64,000 bases of DNA from Alphaproteobacteria bacterium (GCA_009694045.1 SHVY01000006.1:18608-82607), one strand, 5' to 3'; counted from the stretch's first letter, positions 1 through 8,843 are shown. Notes: generated by a model from the sequence alone, not told the origin. Numbers and translations are program-made.

Positions 1-310
1 ATACCAGCGTGATTTCGCTTCCCTTGTGCGCTGCGAGTTCAGGGAGCCTGCCGGGAAGCTGGTCGAGCGGCATGTTGCGGGCGTCCTGGATGTGGCCAAG
101 GGCGCCGCGGAACTCGTCCGCCCCGCGCACGTCGATGACGACAGGCTGGGATCCGCGACCGAGGCGAGCGGAAAGATCGCCGGCCTCGATCCACGCCACG
201 TCCGCGACCTTCGAGTCGGTCGCGGGCCGCGGACCCCGGTCCCAGAGTGCCGTCGCCGCCCTGGCCAGCCATGAAATCATGCCGTCGCGCATCGCCATCG
301 TCGCACCCAT
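1..310 (-). CDS. rhodanese-like domain protein, partial (C-terminus beyond left edge)
   Basis: About 103 residues are visible before the window ends. After a short N-terminal helix the sequence reads VIDVRGADEFRGALGHI and then NMPLDQLPGRLPEL, the typical first half of a rhodanese domain (the DVR and EF..GHI..A.N.P signature). The active-site loop, where a catalytic cysteine would lie, is beyond the edge, so sulfurtransferase activity cannot be judged. Two in-frame ATGs (308-310 and 296-298) are possible starts; I chose the outer one. It lies 72 bp downstream of the GMC oxidoreductase gene on the same strand and could be co-transcribed with it. Confidence 0.75.
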   Translation of the reverse strand, partial: MGATMAMRDGMISWLARAATALWDRGPRPATDSKVADVAWIEAGDLSARLGRGSQPVVIDVRGADEFRGALGHIQDARNMPLDQLPGRLPELAAHKGSEITLV

Positions 311-382
311 CGTCGGACCCGTGCCGTCCGCGTTTGCTCCCCGTTCAACTATCCGCCTTGCCCCCCGGCGCGCGCAAGCCGC

Positions 383-2065
383 TTACACGTCGATCCGGGG
401 CAGGGGCGGCAGGCCGCGGATCAGATCGGCGGCCTTCTCGGCGATCATGACGACGGGGCCATTGGTGTTGCCGGTGATGACGTTGGGCATGATCGAGGCA
501 TCGACGACCCGCAGTCCCGCGACCCCGCGTACGCGCAGCTCGGAATCCACCACGGCCAGGGGATCGTTCGCCGTACCCATCTTGCAGGTGCCGACCGGAT
601 GGTAGCCGGTGAAGGCCGTGCGCCGGATCGCGGCCAGGATGTCGGCGTCGGACGTTACCTCCACGCCGGGCGCCAGTTCCTTGCCGCGGATCTTGTCGAA
701 CGCCGGCTGGTACGCCACCTCCCGCGCGGCCTTGACGCCCTGGACCAGCTGCCGCCGATCCTTCTCGGCGGTCAGGTACCGGGGTTCGATGATGGGGTAC
801 GCGCGCGGGTCGGTTGTGCGCAGCGCGATGAACCCCCGGCTGTCCGGGTGCATCTGGTTCATGTCGAACTGGAAGCCGGGGGTGGCGATCTTGCCCGACG
901 GGCGAAAGGCGCGGATCGGCGCCAAGACGTCGAGCCCCAGCTTGTTGCTGCCCCGCTTCCGCGGGTCCTCGGTCAGCACCATATGGGTGAAGAAGGTCTG
1001 AATGTCCGGGTAGTCGGAGCCCGGCTCGAACGATTGATACGAGCAGACCGCCCAGTAGGGCGAGGCGCCAGGGCCGGAGCGGGTCAACAGGTAGCGCAGG
1101 CCGAGCCACAGCGCCCGGTCGAGGCGCTGGTGGCGGGCGAAAGTGAGGCTGGGATCGTTGCAGGCGTACTGCACCGAGACGTTGAGGTGGTCCTGGAGAT
1201 TTTGGCCGACGCCAGGCAGATCGGCCACCGGCTTGATGCCGAGGCGGCGCAGATCGTCGGCGGGGCCGATGCCCGAGAGCAGCAGGAGCTGGGGCGAGCC
1301 GATCGAACCTTGCGCGAGCACGACCTCGCGTGCCGCGCGATGGGTCTCGGTCCGGCCGTCGCGCAAGGCCTCGACCCCGACCGCCCGCCCATTCTCGACC
1401 AGCACCCGCGACGCCAGGGTGTCGGTCAGGACCGTCAGGTTCGGGCGCCCGAGGTGGGGCCGCAGGTACATGGCGGCGACCGACGAACGGCGGCCGTTGC
1501 GCACCGTCACGTCGTGGACGCCGATGCCGATCTGGCTCTTGCCGTTGAAATCCAGGTTGCGAGGCAGGCCGGCCTGGCGGCCCGCCTCCAGCAGGATCTC
1601 GTCGATCGGGCCGAAACCCCGGCTGGCCCCGGTCAGCAGCGGGCCGTCCTTGCGATGGTAGGCGTCCTCCGGGCGTTCGCTGCCTTCGGAGCGGCGGAAG
1701 TACGGCAGCACGTCGGCGTGGGCCCAACCCTCGAGCCCAAGCTGGCGCCAGCCGTCGTAGTCGCGGGCGTTGCCGCGCATGTAGATCATGCCGTTGATCG
1801 CCGACGAGCCGCCGAGACCGCGGCCGCGCGGCCAATAGATCTGGCGGTTGTCGAGCTCCACCTGCGGCTCGGTGTAGTAGCCCCAGTCGAAGCGCGGCTT
1901 GCCGTAGACCAGCCCGCCCGCCGCCGGCATGTCGACGAACAGGCTGCGCTTGCCCGATCCCGCCTCGATGACCAGGACCCGGAGATTGGGGTCCTCGCTC
2001 AGGCGGCCGCCCAGCACGCAACCGGCCGAACCCGCGCCGACGACGATGACATCGAAGGTGGTCAT
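383..2065 (-). CDS. GMC family FAD-dependent oxidoreductase (choline/alcohol dehydrogenase-like)
   Basis: A 560-residue flavoprotein of the glucose-methanol-choline family, the usual length. The N-terminus has the FAD-binding motif VVGAGSAGCVLGGRL, followed by the GMC signature around WPRGRGLGGSSAINGMIYMR. The catalytic His lies in HPVGTCKMG near residue 489, and the C-terminal NVITGNTNGP segment carries the second active-site position. It would oxidise an alcohol to an aldehyde; the substrate cannot be told from sequence, and a BetA-like role is only one option. Its start overlaps the ftsY stop by 4 bp (ATGA), so it is translationally coupled to the dapF-mtaB-ftsY cluster, although no functional link is evident. 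Confidence 0.9.
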   Translation of the reverse strand: MTTFDVIVVGAGSAGCVLGGRLSEDPNLRVLVIEAGSGKRSLFVDMPAAGGLVYGKPRFDWGYYTEPQVELDNRQIYWPRGRGLGGSSAINGMIYMRGNARDYDGWRQLGLEGWAHADVLPYFRRSEGSERPEDAYHRKDGPLLTGASRGFGPIDEILLEAGRQAGLPRNLDFNGKSQIGIGVHDVTVRNGRRSSVAAMYLRPHLGRPNLTVLTDTLASRVLVENGRAVGVEALRDGRTETHRAAREVVLAQGSIGSPQLLLLSGIGPADDLRRLGIKPVADLPGVGQNLQDHLNVSVQYACNDPSLTFARHQRLDRALWLGLRYLLTRSGPGASPYWAVCSYQSFEPGSDYPDIQTFFTHMVLTEDPRKRGSNKLGLDVLAPIRAFRPSGKIATPGFQFDMNQMHPDSRGFIALRTTDPRAYPIIEPRYLTAEKDRRQLVQGVKAAREVAYQPAFDKIRGKELAPGVEVTSDADILAAIRRTAFTGYHPVGTCKMGTANDPLAVVDSELRVRGVAGLRVVDASIMPNVITGNTNGPVVMIAEKAADLIRGLPPLPRIDV

Positions 2066-3024
2066 GGATTTCCTCCCGCTTCGCTCCGATCCAGCCCGAC
2101 GAGGGCGTCGGCGAACGCCTGGGCCTCGAACGGCCGCAGGTCCTCGATCGCTTCGCCCACGCCGATGAAATGGACGGGCAGGCCAAACCGTTCGGCCAGG
2201 GCCACCAGCACGCCGCCCTTCGCGGTGCCGTCCAGCTTGGTGACGACCAGGCCGTTGATCTCGGTCATGCCGCGGAAGGTTTCGACTTGCTGGTGCGCGT
2301 TCTGGCCGGTGGTGGCGTCGAGCACCAGGAGGCGGACGTGGGGCGCCTCGGGATCGAGCTTGCGCAGGACCCGGAGCACCTTCTGCAACTCGGCCATCAG
2401 CTCGGTCCGGTTGTGCAGCCGGCCGGCGGTGTCGATCAGCAGGACATCGGCGCCCGCGGCCTTGGCTTGGACCAAGGCATCGTAGGCGAGACCCGCGGGG
2501 TCGGACCCTTGCTCGCGGGCCAAAACCGGGCAGCCGGCCCGCTCGCCCCAGATCTTGAGTTGATCGATCGCGGCGGCGCGGAACGTGTCGCCGGCGGCCA
2601 GGTGGACGACCAGGCCGTCATCCTTCAGGCGCTTGGCGAGCTTGCCGATGGTCGTGGTCTTGCCGGTGCCGTTGACCCCCACCACCAGAATCACCGTGGG
2701 CTTGCGCGCCGGATCGATCGGCAAGGGGCGGGCCAGGGGCGCCAGAATGGCGGCGATGTCGCGGGCGAGCGCCGCCCGGACGTCGTCGACCGTCACGTCC
2801 CGATCGATCTTCTCGCGGGCGAGACTGGCGGCGAGGCGCGCGGCCGTGGCCACCCCCAGGTCGGCGCCGATCAACAGCTCCTCGAGCTCGGCGATGGTCG
2901 CGGGGTCAACGCGGCGTCCGCGAAAGATGCGGGTGATGCCGCCCGACAGGCGATCGGACGTGCGGGCGAGCCCGGCCTTGAGTCGGGACAGGAGCCCGCG
3001 ACTCGCCACGGCGGCGGCGGCCAT
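2062..3024 (-). CDS. ftsY: signal recognition particle receptor FtsY
   Basis: A 320-residue SRP GTPase that docks ribosome-SRP complexes at the membrane for cotranslational insertion. The N-domain (about residues 10-100) is followed by the G-domain with P-loop GVNGTGKT at 116-123, DTAGRLH and TKLDGTAKGG. The long acidic A domain of enterobacterial FtsY is missing, as is usual in alphaproteobacteria. The DTAGRLHNRTELMAEL segment separates it from Ffh. Its ATG shares one base with the mtaB stop codon (TGATG). Its partner ffh lies in the same window at 6.9 kb on the other strand. Confidence 0.97.
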   Translation of the reverse strand: MAAAAVASRGLLSRLKAGLARTSDRLSGGITRIFRGRRVDPATIAELEELLIGADLGVATAARLAASLAREKIDRDVTVDDVRAALARDIAAILAPLARPLPIDPARKPTVILVVGVNGTGKTTTIGKLAKRLKDDGLVVHLAAGDTFRAAAIDQLKIWGERAGCPVLAREQGSDPAGLAYDALVQAKAAGADVLLIDTAGRLHNRTELMAELQKVLRVLRKLDPEAPHVRLLVLDATTGQNAHQQVETFRGMTEINGLVVTKLDGTAKGGVLVALAERFGLPVHFIGVGEAIEDLRPFEAQAFADALVGLDRSEAGGNP

Positions 3025-4265
3025 CAGGCCCCCACGCGCCCTTGCAGGCCGGCGGCGGAGGACCCGGTGACGATGGCCGGCAGGATGGCGCCGGCGGGGC
3101 CTGGGCGATCGAGCGCGATCGGCGCGTAGGTTTCGGTGCGGCCGCGATCGCCCTGCTCCACCAGGGCGGTCAGGCGCCGGCCGACGAGGCTGGCGAAATA
3201 CCGCGCCTCGGCAACCGTTCCGGCGGCGCGAAGGCGGGCGGCCCGCTCCTTGCGGAGCTCGACCGGCACCTGGGGCATGCGCGAAGCCGGGGTACCCGGC
3301 CGCGGCGAGTACGGAAAAACGTGCAGGTAGACCAGCCCGCAGGCGGCGATCAGATCGAGGGTCTCGTCGAACATCGCCGCGGTCTCGGTCGGAAAGCCGG
3401 CGATCAGGTCGGCGCCGAGGACCACCTCGGGGCGAAGGGCGCGGGCGCGGTCCGCGAAGGCGATCGCCGCAGCGCGAGCATGGCGGCGCTTCATCCGCTT
3501 GAGGATCAGGTCGCTGCCCGATTGCAGGCTCAGGTGCAGGTGCGGCATCAGGCGAGCCTCCTCGGCCAGGAGGCGGAGCAGGGTCGGGTCGATCTCGGCC
3601 GCGTCGAGCGAGGAGAGGCGAAGACGGGGAAGTTCGGGCACGCCCGCCAGCACGGCCGCCACGGCGTCGCCGAGTTTTGGCTGGCCGGGCAGATCGCCAC
3701 CCCAGGCGGTCAGGTCCACGCCGGTGAGCACGACCTCGTTGACCCCGGCCGCCGCGCGGGCGCGAACCGCCGCGACGATATCCTGAATGGCGACGCTGCG
3801 GCTGGGTCCCCGACCGAACGGGATGATGCAGAAGGTGCAGCGGTGATCGCAGCCGTTCTGCACCTGGACGTAGGCACGGGCGCGCTCGGAAAACCCCGCG
3901 ACCAGGTGGGACCCGGTCTCGGTCAGGCCCATGGCATCATCGACCGCGACGCGCGCCGGGGACGCGAGGCCCGCCACCGACAGCTTGCGGTCGTTGCCGA
4001 GAACCTGGTCCACCTCGGGCATCGCGGCGTAGCGCGCCGGGTCGATCTGCGCCGCGCAGCCGGTCACGACGATGCGGGCCGTTGGCCGTGCCCGTCGTGC
4101 CTTGCGAATCGCTTGGCGCGCCTGGCGCTCGGCCTCGGCGGTGACGGCGCAGGTGTTGATGATGACCGCGTCATCGAGCCCCGCCGCCAGCGCGCGCGCG
4201 CGGATCGTCTCGGATTCGAGGGCGTTGAGCCGACAGCCGAAGGTGACGACCTCGACCCCGCTCAT
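3024..4265 (-). CDS. mtaB: tRNA t6A37 methylthiotransferase MtaB
   Basis: A 413-residue radical-SAM enzyme that adds a methylthio group to t6A at position 37 of ANN-decoding tRNAs. The N-terminal UPF0004 domain has its three cluster cysteines at about 11, 39 and 70 (FGCRLN, NTCAVT, VTGCAA). The radical-SAM motif CDHRCTFC (Cys 139, 143, 146) follows, and a C-terminal TRAM-like stretch begins near LTALVEQGD. The FGCRLN start points to the MtaB rather than the MiaB or RimO subgroup. The start chosen overlaps the dapF stop by 4 bp; the frame stays open far upstream, but that part has no family similarity. Confidence 0.93.
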   Translation of the reverse strand: MSGVEVVTFGCRLNALESETIRARALAAGLDDAVIINTCAVTAEAERQARQAIRKARRARPTARIVVTGCAAQIDPARYAAMPEVDQVLGNDRKLSVAGLASPARVAVDDAMGLTETGSHLVAGFSERARAYVQVQNGCDHRCTFCIIPFGRGPSRSVAIQDIVAAVRARAAAGVNEVVLTGVDLTAWGGDLPGQPKLGDAVAAVLAGVPELPRLRLSSLDAAEIDPTLLRLLAEEARLMPHLHLSLQSGSDLILKRMKRRHARAAAIAFADRARALRPEVVLGADLIAGFPTETAAMFDETLDLIAACGLVYLHVFPYSPRPGTPASRMPQVPVELRKERAARLRAAGTVAEARYFASLVGRRLTALVEQGDRGRTETYAPIALDRPGPAGAILPAIVTGSSAAGLQGRVGA

Positions 4266-5089
4266 GCCAAGGTCTCGGGGTCGAACCGGCCGGTGAAGGC
4301 GGCAGCGGCCGGGCCCGTCATGACGACGTGACCGTCGGGGCGGGCTTCGAGCCCAAGTTCGCCGCCATCGAGCAGGGCACGGATCGAGCGCTCGACCAGG
4401 CCCTTGCGTTCGGCCGCCGCGAAGGCGGCGCAAGCGCCGGTACCGCAGGCCTTGGTCAGGCCGGCGCCGCGTTCCCAGACCCGGAGGCGCAAGGACGTCC
4501 GGTCCAGGACCTGGGCGAAGCCGATGTTGGCGCGTTCGGGAAACATCGGGTGATGCTCGAGACGCCGGCCGATGTCGGCCACGTCGACGGCTGTAACGTC
4601 GGGCACGAAGAACACGGCGTGCGGGTTGCCCATGCCGAGGGTTACGGCCCTGCCGAGGTCCCGTTCGCCGAGGTCGACGGCAAGGGTGTCGGCGGCCCGG
4701 GCGAGGGGAACCGCCTGCCAGTCGAAGTCGGGCCGCCCCATGTCGACCGCGACGGACCCGGAACCGGCGTCGGTGCAGGCGAGCTCTCCCGCCCGGGTCC
4801 GGAGCACGATCGCATTGCCGCCGGTCTCGTCCAGCAGGATCCGGGCGACGCAACGTGTGCCGTTGCCGCAGGCGCCGACCTCGTCGCCGTCGGCGTTCCA
4901 GAACTGAAGATAGGCATCGGCGTCGACCGCCGGGCCGATACGGATGATCTGGTCGCAGCCGATTCCACGATGGCGGTCGGCGATGGCCCGGGCCAGCCGA
5001 TGGCCGATGGCGATTTCATGACGGCGGGCGTCGATGACGACGACATCATTGCCCAGGCCGTGCATCTTGCGGAAATCAATCGCGGTCAT
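4262..5089 (-). CDS. dapF: diaminopimelate epimerase
   Basis: A 275-residue cofactor-independent epimerase that converts LL- to meso-diaminopimelate for lysine and peptidoglycan. The protein begins FRKMHGLGNDVVVID, a hallmark of the family. The two catalytic cysteines are in GACGNGTRC (Cys74) and KACGTGAC (Cys215). I chose the ATG giving MTAIDFRKM; an in-frame start 36 bp upstream would add 12 residues that do not resemble the family. It is the first gene of the minus-strand cluster dapF-mtaB-ftsY-GMC, whose promoter should lie in 5090-5202, between it and the divergent cyclase gene. Confidence 0.96.
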   Translation of the reverse strand: MTAIDFRKMHGLGNDVVVIDARRHEIAIGHRLARAIADRHRGIGCDQIIRIGPAVDADAYLQFWNADGDEVGACGNGTRCVARILLDETGGNAIVLRTRAGELACTDAGSGSVAVDMGRPDFDWQAVPLARAADTLAVDLGERDLGRAVTLGMGNPHAVFFVPDVTAVDVADIGRRLEHHPMFPERANIGFAQVLDRTSLRLRVWERGAGLTKACGTGACAAFAAAERKGLVERSIRALLDGGELGLEARPDGHVVMTGPAAAAFTGRFDPETLA

Positions 5090-5202
5090 GGCGCGTTTAT
5101 AGGTCCGGCGCGGCGACAAATCCACCGGCCAGCCGGTATCGTTAAGGATCGGTTAGCGGGCGGTCGGTCACCATGAGCCCGCGCAAGGACGTGTGAGGAT
5201 CC

Positions 5203-6276
5203 ATGGCGATCGGGTCTGACAAGATCGAGCTCCCCACGATGTCCGCTCCCGACGCGGAGCGGCTCTTGCGATTCGTCAACTGGAAGACGCGGGATGAGCG
5301 GAACGCCGCGCATATCCGGCGGGTCATCGGCGACAATCTCGATGCCATCCTCGACCATTTCTACGAGCACCTGACAGCCTTCCCGGAGCTGGCCCAAATA
5401 CTTGATAGCCCGGGGCAGATCGCCCGGTTGAAACGGACCCAGGGTGACTACCTCCTGAGTCTGGGGCGCGGCATGGGCACGGCCGATTACACCGGCAGCC
5501 GCATGCGCATCGGACTCGCCCACGACCGGGTGGGTCTGGCACCGCGTTGGTACATCGGGGCCTACGCCAAGCTGGCGGAGTTGATCGGCGAGTATCTCCT
5601 CGCCGACCTTGGCCACGATCCGCCCCGGCTGATCCGCTGCATGGCGACACTGCGCAAGGCGATTCAGGTGGATTCGATCCTGGCCGTCGAGGCGTACCAT
5701 CATGCCGGCGTGAGCAGGCAGGAGGCACTTCTCGCGAAGGTCAACCTGGCGAGCCGGCAGCTGGAAGAGCTGGTGCGAACCGATGAGCTGACGGGTGTTC
5801 TCACGCGCCGCTCGCTGCTCGACGCGCTGGAATCCGAGTGCGGTCGGGCCCGTCGCTTCCGCCATCCGTTGACGGTGCTGTTCATCGATATCGATCGGTT
5901 CAAGGCGATCAACGACCTCTACGGCCATGTCTCGGGCGACAAGGTGCTGCGATTCGTGGCGCGGAGTCTCCGGGAATCGGTCCGCCCCGCCGACATCGTC
6001 GGCCGCTACGGCGGCGAGGAATTCGTGGTGGGGCTGGTCGAATGCCGACTGCCCGAGGCCCGCCTCATCGCCGAACGCATGCGCGCGAGGGTCGAGACCG
6101 AGGCTCGCGAACTCACCGTGGGGATCGCGGTGACCATCAACGTCGGCACGGCGGTCGCGGAAAAGGGCGTGGTGCTGGAGGATCTGCTGACGCGTGCCGA
6201 TCAGGCGATGTACCGGGCCAAGGCGGGCGGGCGCAACCGGGTCTACAGTCCCGAGGCGGACGTCGTCGCGGCCTGA
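5203..6276 (+). CDS. globin-coupled diguanylate cyclase (protoglobin sensor-GGDEF)
   Basis: A 357-residue soluble oxygen-sensor cyclase. Residues about 15-170 form a protoglobin-type sensor with the heme signature IGLAHDRVGLAPRWYIGAY; His107 is the expected proximal ligand. A short helical linker leads to a GGDEF domain from about 190. The active site GGEEF is at 270-274, and the product-inhibition I-site RPAD at 261-264 has the correct five-residue spacing. It should make c-di-GMP in response to O2 or another gas bound at heme and be subject to feedback inhibition. No transmembrane segment is seen. It is divergent from dapF and stands alone. Confidence 0.93.
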   Translation: MAIGSDKIELPTMSAPDAERLLRFVNWKTRDERNAAHIRRVIGDNLDAILDHFYEHLTAFPELAQILDSPGQIARLKRTQGDYLLSLGRGMGTADYTGSRMRIGLAHDRVGLAPRWYIGAYAKLAELIGEYLLADLGHDPPRLIRCMATLRKAIQVDSILAVEAYHHAGVSRQEALLAKVNLASRQLEELVRTDELTGVLTRRSLLDALESECGRARRFRHPLTVLFIDIDRFKAINDLYGHVSGDKVLRFVARSLRESVRPADIVGRYGGEEFVVGLVECRLPEARLIAERMRARVETEARELTVGIAVTINVGTAVAEKGVVLEDLLTRADQAMYRAKAGGRNRVYSPEADVVAA

Positions 6277-6342
6277 TCCCTCAGTCTCCGTCGTCGACCG
6301 TCACGGCCATGATCGGCGGACGGCGAGCCGCATACCAAGAGC

Positions 6343-6780
6343 CTAGTCGACCGCGTAGGCGAGCGGGGCCGACCCATCGGAGCGAAAGCCGTAGATCACG
6401 AAGGGCGCGGCCTTGTCGCCCCCCATGCCGGGGGAACCTTCGGGCATGCCGGGCAGGGTGATGCCGGCGATGTCCGGGCGCTCGTCGAGCAGCTTGGCGA
6501 TCACCGCCACCGGCACATGGCCCTCGACGGCATACCCGTCGATCATGGTGAGGTGGCAGCCCTCGTAGTCCGCCGGCGTGCCCGCGGCGGCGTGTCGGGC
6601 CCCAAGATCCTCGTCGTTCACGACGATGACGGCGAAGCCGTTCGCTCCCAGGTACTCGGCGTAGGCCGCGCAGCACGAGCATAGGGGATCCTTGTAGACG
6701 ACGGCTTCCGGCCCGGCGGCGAAGGCCGGTGCTCCGATCCGCAGCGCGAACACGAGGGCGACGGCGAGCGTGCGACGCAT
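6343..6780 (-). CDS. DUF411 secreted metal-binding-like protein
   Basis: A 145-residue protein. The start is set by a strong GGAGG five bases ahead of an ATG that opens a clear signal peptide (MRRTLAVALVFALRIGAPAFA). The mature part starts VVYKDPLCSCCAAYAEYL, the conserved CxCC motif of DUF411 proteins, which often accompany copper or other metal resistance genes. Later conserved parts are ADYEGCHLTMIDGYAVEGHVP and GITLPGMPEGSPGM. No metal-resistance neighbour is present here, so the role stays unknown. It is divergent from ffh. Confidence 0.85.
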   Translation of the reverse strand: MRRTLAVALVFALRIGAPAFAAGPEAVVYKDPLCSCCAAYAEYLGANGFAVIVVNDEDLGARHAAAGTPADYEGCHLTMIDGYAVEGHVPVAVIAKLLDERPDIAGITLPGMPEGSPGMGGDKAAPFVIYGFRSDGSAPLAYAVD

Positions 6781-6890
6781 GAGTGACCTCCGGAGTTGAT
6801 CCGCGCAGACTAACACGCCATCGGCTCGGGTTCGACAGAACCGCATCGCTGCGTTACGGTCCGCGCTCATCCCCGGGCCATGAGGGTTCC

Positions 6891-8246
6891 ATGTTCGAAT
6901 CGCTGACCGCGAGGTTGGGCGACATCTTCGACCGGCTGAAGCGGCGCGGAGCGTTGTCGGAAGCAGACGTGGAGACCGCGCTTCGCGAGGTGCGGGTCGC
7001 CCTCCTGGAGGCCGACGTTGCCCTGCCGGTGGTCAAGGACTTCATCGAGCGGGTCAAGGGCGACGCGATCGGCGCCGAGGTGGTGCGCTCGGTCACCCCC
7101 GGACACATGGTGGTGAAGATCGTCCACGACCGCCTGGTCGAGACGTTGGGCGCGGCATCGATCGGCCTGGACCTGGCGGCGGCGGCCCCGGTGGTGGTGC
7201 TGATCGTCGGTCTCCAGGGCTCCGGCAAGACCACGTCCGCCGCGAAGATCGGGCGCATGCTGCAGGAGCGCGATCGCAAGCGCGTGTTGATGGCATCCCT
7301 CGACGTGTACCGGCCGGCCGCGCAGACGCAGCTCGCGGTGCTGGGCGAGACCGCCGGGGTTCCCACCCTGCCGGTCGTCGCTGGACAGGAACCGGTCGCG
7401 ATCGCCAGGCGCGCCCATGATGCGGCGCGACGCGAGGGTTTCGACGTCCTGCTGTTGGACACGGCGGGCCGCCTGCACGTCGACGCGGACCTGATGGACG
7501 AGGCGGCGGCCATCGCCGCCGCGACCGATCCGACCGAGATCCTGCTGGTGGCGGATTCGCTCACGGGCCAGGACGCGGTCAACGTGGCCCGGGCCTTTCA
7601 AGATCGCCTGAAGCTCACCGGCATCGTCCTCACCCGCATGGATGGTGACGGGCGGGGCGGGGCGGCGCTCAGCATGCGGGCCGTCACCGGCTGCCCGATC
7701 AAGCTGATCGGTGTCGGCGAAAAGATCGACGCCATCGAGCCGTTCCATCCCGAACGGGTCGCGTCCCGCATCCTCGGCATGGGCGACGTGGTCAGCCTGG
7801 TCGAGAAGGCGGCCGCGACGATCGAGGAGGCGGACGCGGCGCGGCTGCAGGCCAAGCTCGAATCCGGCGGCTTCGACCTGGACGACATGGCGGCGCAGCT
7901 TCGCCAGCTGCGCAAAATGGGCGGGGTCGAGGGGGTGCTGGGGTTTCTGCCCGGGGCCGCCAAGATCAAGAAGCAGGTCGCCGACGCCAACATCGACTTC
8001 AAGATCCTGGCCCGCCAGGAGGCGATCATCGGCTCCATGACGAAGCGGGAGCGCAAGAACGCCAAGCTCCTGAACGCCCGGCGCAAGCAGCGCATCGCCG
8101 TCGGCTCGGGCACCAGCGTGCCGGAGATCAATCGGCTGCTGAAGCAATACATGGAGATGGAATCGATGATGCGAAAGATGCGGAAGCTGGGCAAGAGGGG
8201 GTTTCTCAGGAACCTGCCGTTCGGTGGGCCGCAATTTCCCCGGTGA
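6891..8246 (+). CDS. ffh: signal recognition particle protein Ffh
   Basis: A 451-residue SRP54 GTPase that binds signal peptides emerging from the ribosome and hands them to FtsY. The N-domain is followed by the P-loop GLQGSGKT (107-114), DTAGRLHVD and TRMDGDGRGGAALSM. The M-domain has the RNA-binding stretch RRKQRIAVGSGTSVPEIN and the methionine-rich tail MEMESMMRKMRK. The start at MFESL matches the family; the frame is open for another 36 codons upstream without similarity. An Ffh gene just ahead of rpsP-rimM-trmD-rplS is a common proteobacterial order. Confidence 0.97.
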   Translation: MFESLTARLGDIFDRLKRRGALSEADVETALREVRVALLEADVALPVVKDFIERVKGDAIGAEVVRSVTPGHMVVKIVHDRLVETLGAASIGLDLAAAAPVVVLIVGLQGSGKTTSAAKIGRMLQERDRKRVLMASLDVYRPAAQTQLAVLGETAGVPTLPVVAGQEPVAIARRAHDAARREGFDVLLLDTAGRLHVDADLMDEAAAIAAATDPTEILLVADSLTGQDAVNVARAFQDRLKLTGIVLTRMDGDGRGGAALSMRAVTGCPIKLIGVGEKIDAIEPFHPERVASRILGMGDVVSLVEKAAATIEEADAARLQAKLESGGFDLDDMAAQLRQLRKMGGVEGVLGFLPGAAKIKKQVADANIDFKILARQEAIIGSMTKRERKNAKLLNARRKQRIAVGSGTSVPEINRLLKQYMEMESMMRKMRKLGKRGFLRNLPFGGPQFPR

Positions 8247-8266
8247 TGGCAAGCGCAGCGAAATCC

Positions 8267-8296
8267 TTGACGTTCAACCCCAAATGATGGACATAA
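8267..8296 (+). promoter_or_regulatory. candidate sigma-70 promoter for rpsP-rimM-trmD-rplS
   Basis: TTGACG at 8267-8272 and ACATAA at 8291-8296 are separated by 18 bases, about 70 bp ahead of the rpsP start. The -35 box is near-consensus and the -10 box is weak. It would give the ribosomal operon its own promoter apart from ffh. This is a reading by eye only. Confidence 0.4.
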
Positions 8297-8366
8297 CGCG
8301 CTTTCGCGGACCGGGAATACCTCGTTCCCGTCGCGTTTTCGAATTTCTGATCCTGAAGGATCCGGC

Positions 8367-8726
8367 ATGGCCTTGAAAATCCGCCTGATGCGCGTCGGCG
8401 CCAAGAAGCAGCCGCATTACCGCATCGTCGTCGCCGATTCCCGCAGCCCCCGCGACGGCAAGTTCATCGAGCGAGTGGGAACCTACCATCCCATGCTGAA
8501 GCGCGACGACGTCAAGCGGGTGGAATTCAACGAGGAGCGGGTCCGCCACTGGATGGGCGTGGGGGCGCTTCCGACCGACCGGGTCGCGCGCTTCCTGGGC
8601 CGGGCCAACATCATTCCCGCGCCGAAGTTCACGGTCGGCGTGAACAAGGCGAAGAAGCGCGCCGAAGAGGCGACCAAGGCCGCGGCCGAGAAGCCGGCCG
8701 GCGAGGCGGCCCCCGCCGCGACCTAG
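8367..8726 (+). CDS. rpsP: 30S ribosomal protein S16
   Basis: A 119-residue small-subunit protein beginning MALKIRLMRVGAKKQPHYRIVVADSR, the unmistakable S16 N-terminus, and continuing with GKFIERVGTYHPM. The core of about 80 residues is followed by a Lys/Ala/Glu-rich tail typical of alphaproteobacterial S16. It is first in the rpsP-rimM-trmD-rplS group and is separated from rimM by an unusually structured gap with two large hairpins. Confidence 0.98.
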   Translation: MALKIRLMRVGAKKQPHYRIVVADSRSPRDGKFIERVGTYHPMLKRDDVKRVEFNEERVRHWMGVGALPTDRVARFLGRANIIPAPKFTVGVNKAKKRAEEATKAAAEKPAGEAAPAAT

Positions 8727-8727
8727 C

Positions 8728-8770
8728 GGTTCGATTCCGACGGATCGATCCCGATCCGTCGGGCTGAACC
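8728..8770 (+). terminator. stem-loop directly after rpsP (attenuator or terminator candidate)
   Basis: The stop codon of rpsP is followed at once by GGTTC (8728-8732), then CCGACGGATCG (8737-8747), a 4-base loop, CGATCCGTCGG (8752-8762) and GAACC (8766-8770). The 11-bp inner stem is perfect and the 5-bp outer stem is perfect. There is no T-run after it, so a classic intrinsic terminator is not supported. It could lower expression of rimM-trmD relative to S16 or protect the upstream mRNA. Confidence 0.5.
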
Positions 8771-8791
8771 CCCAGTGAGACTCTCAATCCT

Positions 8792-8843
8792 GTGGTCCGC
8801 CCCAAACACAATGATCGGGAATCAAGCGTTTGGGGCGGACCAC
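8792..8843. repeat. 16-bp perfect inverted repeat between rpsP and rimM
   Basis: GTGGTCCGCCCCAAAC (8792-8807) is perfectly inverted at 8828-8843, with a 20-base loop between. The flanks CCT and TAGG extend the pairing with one bulged base. The arms are not part of any recognisable coding sequence and end just ahead of the rimM ribosome-binding site. It looks like a REP-type or small mobile palindrome, or a second attenuator hairpin. No second copy was noticed in the window. Confidence 0.6.

Noticed and set aside
599..2485. Long plus-strand open frame opposite the GMC oxidoreductase and ftsY
   Set aside because: It is antisense to two clearly conserved genes, has no domain, and is rich in Arg, Ala, Gly and Val as expected from a mirror frame in high-GC DNA.
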